A stretch of DNA of 36,334 nt from IMG/VR virus record IMGVR_UViG_3300046000_001764, positions 1 to 36,334 of that record. The stretch is one strand, 5' to 3'. Position 1 is the stretch's first letter. Each line of letters starts with the position of its first letter. Below are positions 34,740 to 36,334 of this stretch, piece by piece. Under the pieces are notes generated by a model. That model ran no database searches, was not told the origin of the DNA, and saw nothing but the letters and a program-made list of their open reading frames with translations. Origin of the DNA: a virus. The position numbers and the translations under genes are program-made.

Positions 34740-35629
34740 TGCCTAAGAAAATGAGCCGACATGAAACTGCCTTTATCTTGAACTGCGTTGAATGTAGGAA
34801 GTTTGGAAAGTCTTTCAGTTTCCTTAAAAGCCTTAGCCCTTCGTTCAAGGATTGCTTCATAGTCTCCAAGTGCCTGTTCTTCTGGCGTAAATCTTTGCTT
34901 CCCAGTCCAAAGTGGCTCTTGTGGGACTTCGTTATAATAACCCATTGCGTAAAGTTGAGGGTCCATGCCACCTCTGCGAAGTTCCAAAGCAAAATTGTCA
35001 AGCATTTTACTTTCTGCTTCTTTTTCTCTTTGTCTTTCCGACCACTCAAATCTCATTTGAGGAGTAATTTCAGAACCTTCACCAAGAGAAAGAACAGGCA
35101 TGACCATACTAAAAATGCCTCCTCTTGCGGCACTCTTCAAAAGACCACCTGCCACGCTACTAACAGTAGTCTGACCAATTCCTCCAGCAACACCTGCAAG
35201 TCTTGCGTTAGATAAAGGAGACCTAATAGCCCTATAGTCTTGATACAGACTCAATGGAGTTGTTGATGGCCTTGGGTCTGGAAACTTTCCATACATTGCG
35301 TTTCTTGCCATTCTTTCTGGGGCTCCAGCAACTGTGTCTATCATGTTTCCGCCAACCAAATTTCCAACTGTTTTGGCTTTTGCTGTTAATACATCTATAT
35401 TTATCATGCTTCTTCCTAGAGAAGCAAGATTCTCAGGCATTGATATGTTGGCAGACGCAAACATAGGATTACCAATCTTTGTCTGGAAATTAGACTGACC
35501 TATGTCTGTAATGCTGAGTGGCATCAGCATGTTCGGTCCGCCACCCATAAACATGCCTCCAGTAAGACGCTGACCCTTAATAAGAGGGTCGGTCAATGAT
35601 GCGGCAGGTGGTTTTTCGCTTTCAGCCAT
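34736..35629 (-). CDS. Gly/Ala-rich protein of unknown function upstream of TerL
   Basis: 297 aa. Residues 143-182 are hydrophobic and Gly/Ala-rich (LAGVAGGIGQTTVSSVAGGL, then a MVMPVLSLG stretch), like ejection-type membrane-active segments. The C-terminal part is helical and charged (FEWSERQREKEAESKML; EEQALGDYEAILERRAKAF). In many phages the small terminase occupies this place, but no helix-turn-helix or DNA-binding pattern is clear here. It could be a highly divergent small terminase or another virion protein. It overlaps the upstream gene by 8 nt and TerL by 4. Confidence 0.55.
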   Translation of the reverse strand: MAESEKPPAASLTDPLIKGQRLTGGMFMGGGPNMLMPLSITDIGQSNFQTKIGNPMFASANISMPENLASLGRSMINIDVLTAKAKTVGNLVGGNMIDTVAGAPERMARNAMYGKFPDPRPSTTPLSLYQDYRAIRSPLSNARLAGVAGGIGQTTVSSVAGGLLKSAARGGIFSMVMPVLSLGEGSEITPQMRFEWSERQREKEAESKMLDNFALELRRGGMDPQLYAMGYYNEVPQEPLWTGKQRFTPEEQALGDYEAILERRAKAFKETERLSKLPTFNAVQDKGSFMSAHFLRQ

Positions 35630-36092
35630 TGTAGAGGGAGTTCATATGCTTCTTGGTAATGGACAAAACGCAAGCACTCTCTCCAACGATTCTCACCTTG
35701 ACAATACATCTAGGCTTAATGACAGAACTGTCTCGGCAAACAGCCTTAATCTTTTTACCATTAAATTCAATCTCTATGAGTCGCTTGTTCGTAAACCCAC
35801 TTCTAAGAACTGTGCATTCATAAGTGTCTGTGTCAACCTTCGGGCTTTCAGTAACTGTAACAGGCTTATCAATAGTGCCAGTAAGATACTTGACTCCAAC
35901 CTCGCTCCAAAGATAGCCCCACAGACGCTCAGGTCTTTTAGACACATCTCTAATCCAAGAACCTTCAGGGGCAGACTCTCTCAAAGCCTTAATTTCGGCC
36001 TTACTCAGATTCAGTTCATTCATCACTTCAGATTCCTTCTTCATGCAGACACAATCTACACTTCCTTTAGAATAGCAATTCAAAACCCCCAT
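35622..36092 (-). CDS. First late gene, small beta-rich protein of unknown function
   Basis: 156 aa from the ATG at 36092. Other starts are a GTG at 36101, an ATG at 36044 (MKKESEV) and an ATG at 36023 (MNELNLS). The last has an AAGAAGG at a good distance and may be the true one, since the first 23 residues have an odd Cys-rich composition. The body is helix, then strand-rich (KYLTGTIDKPVTVTES; NKRLIEIEFNGKKIKAV; IVKVRIVGESACVLSI), which could be an OB- or SH3-like barrel. It is first in the late transcript, so a role in regulation, DNA binding or packaging start is possible but unproven. Confidence 0.6.
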   Translation of the reverse strand: MGVLNCYSKGSVDCVCMKKESEVMNELNLSKAEIKALRESAPEGSWIRDVSKRPERLWGYLWSEVGVKYLTGTIDKPVTVTESPKVDTDTYECTVLRSGFTNKRLIEIEFNGKKIKAVCRDSSVIKPRCIVKVRIVGESACVLSITKKHMNSLYNG

Positions 36093-36107
36093 TAGAATCA
36101 CTATATT

Positions 36108-36251
36108 GACTTATAAGTCTACCTAATACCATTACACCCCTACAATTATAGGCTTGTGATAACAAACAACAATCCCCCTAATAACCCCCTCGTTCTTAAG
36201 GGTGAGATTAGGTCTTATGGTCTTTAGGATAAAAAGTGTCCCTCTCCTAAT
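36108..36251. repeat. CCTAAT repeats and a 12-bp palindrome in the divergent intergenic region
   Basis: CCTAAT occurs at 36122-36127, 36177-36182 and 36246-36251, and inverted (ATTAGG) at 36207-36212. The 36177 and 36207 copies can form a hairpin helped by ACCC/GGGT. GACTTATAAGTC (36108-36119) is a perfect palindrome between the putative late promoter and the first late gene. Repeats clustered between divergent operons could be operator sites or part of a replication origin. The rest of the 233-nt gap (36102-36334) holds the two promoters and no gene. Confidence 0.4.
36145..36172 (-). promoter_or_regulatory. Putative late promoter
   Basis: On the - strand, TTGTTG (36172-36167), 16 nt, then a perfect TATAAT (36150-36145). 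It points into the late operon, with a predicted leader of about 45 nt to the ATG at 36092. It lacks the CCCCCCTCCC block of the early promoters, so early and late genes may be controlled differently. Confidence 0.5.
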
Positions 36252-36281
36252 GTAATCCTCAATGCCCGAAAAAAAACCCTC

Positions 36282-36311
36282 TTACACCCCCCCTCCCCTC
36301 TTTTATATAGG
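36282..36311 (+). promoter_or_regulatory. Early promoter P3, pointing across the window end into the first gene
   Basis: TTACAC (36282-36287), an 18-nt spacer starting CCCCCCTCCC (36288-36297), and TATAGG (36306-36311). It has the same architecture as P1 and P2. No gene follows it inside the window. If the ends join, the ATG at position 3 would be 25 nt past the -10, matching the 18-19 nt at P1 and P2. Confidence 0.75.
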
Positions 36312-36334
36312 GTGCAGGGGTCATGTAAGGCTAT

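Noticed and set aside
1-36334. CRISPR arrays, tRNA genes, insertion sequences, integrase or attachment sites
   Set aside because: No evenly spaced direct repeats with spacers, no cloverleaf-like sequences, and no transposase or integrase-like proteins were seen.

Overview
The window looks like the genome of a small double-stranded DNA phage of podovirus type. It has a large terminase, portal, scaffold and major capsid protein, short-tail proteins (adaptor, nozzle, fibre, collar-domain protein) and an ejection-type cassette. There is no tape-measure or contractile-sheath gene, integrase, tRNA, DNA polymerase, primase or recognisable RNA polymerase. The host cannot be named. Most genes lack a Shine-Dalgarno sequence, which some phyla (for example Bacteroidota) tolerate. 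However, the three early promoters have a -35/-10 layout like the general sigma-70 type, not the typical Bacteroidota one.

Layout. The early genes (3-4893, + strand) run rightward: a DnaC-like helicase loader, an ERF single-strand annealing protein, an exported lysozyme/transglycosylase-like protein, a RecE-like PD-(D/E)XK exonuclease, several tiny overlapping genes, a calcineurin-like metallophosphoesterase and two small proteins, one with a winged-helix look. Three near-identical promoters start this arm at 36282-36311, 809-838 and 2161-2190. Each has a TT(A/G)C(A/G)(T/C)-type -35, an invariant CCCCCCTCCC spacer block and a TATA(A/G)-type -10 exactly 18 nt downstream. The last copy sits at the right end of the window. 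If the sequence is circular, its -10 lies 25 nt before the first gene, as in the other two copies (18-19 nt). The window is therefore probably a complete circularised genome.

The late genes (36101 down to 4781, - strand) run leftward: small protein, unknown Gly-rich protein, TerL, portal, small protein, scaffold, capsid, small protein, tail adaptor, 99-aa protein, fibre, nozzle, collar protein, and then a three-gene ejection-type cassette. The last gene of that cassette encodes a 4,389-residue polyvalent protein that takes up 36% of the window. A holin-like gene and a multi-membrane-span lipoprotein resembling a spanin follow. The late genes are joined by stop/start overlaps or 2-4 nt gaps (TAATG, TAATCATG, TAATTTTATG). 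The two arms overlap tail to tail at 4781-4893.

Most interesting points: (1) the giant protein, which carries an ART-PolyVal-like ADP-ribosyltransferase region, two GNAT-like regions, an HDFFGH...RGQNSWVNF domain, hydrophobic Gly-rich N-terminal segments and a duplicated C-terminal module; (2) a Y-x-x-P-I-G-P motif repeated five times in the giant protein and once in the 359-aa ejection-type protein; (3) the promoter family with a conserved C-rich spacer and very short, SD-less leaders; (4) an ERF protein ending in an SSB-like acidic tip.
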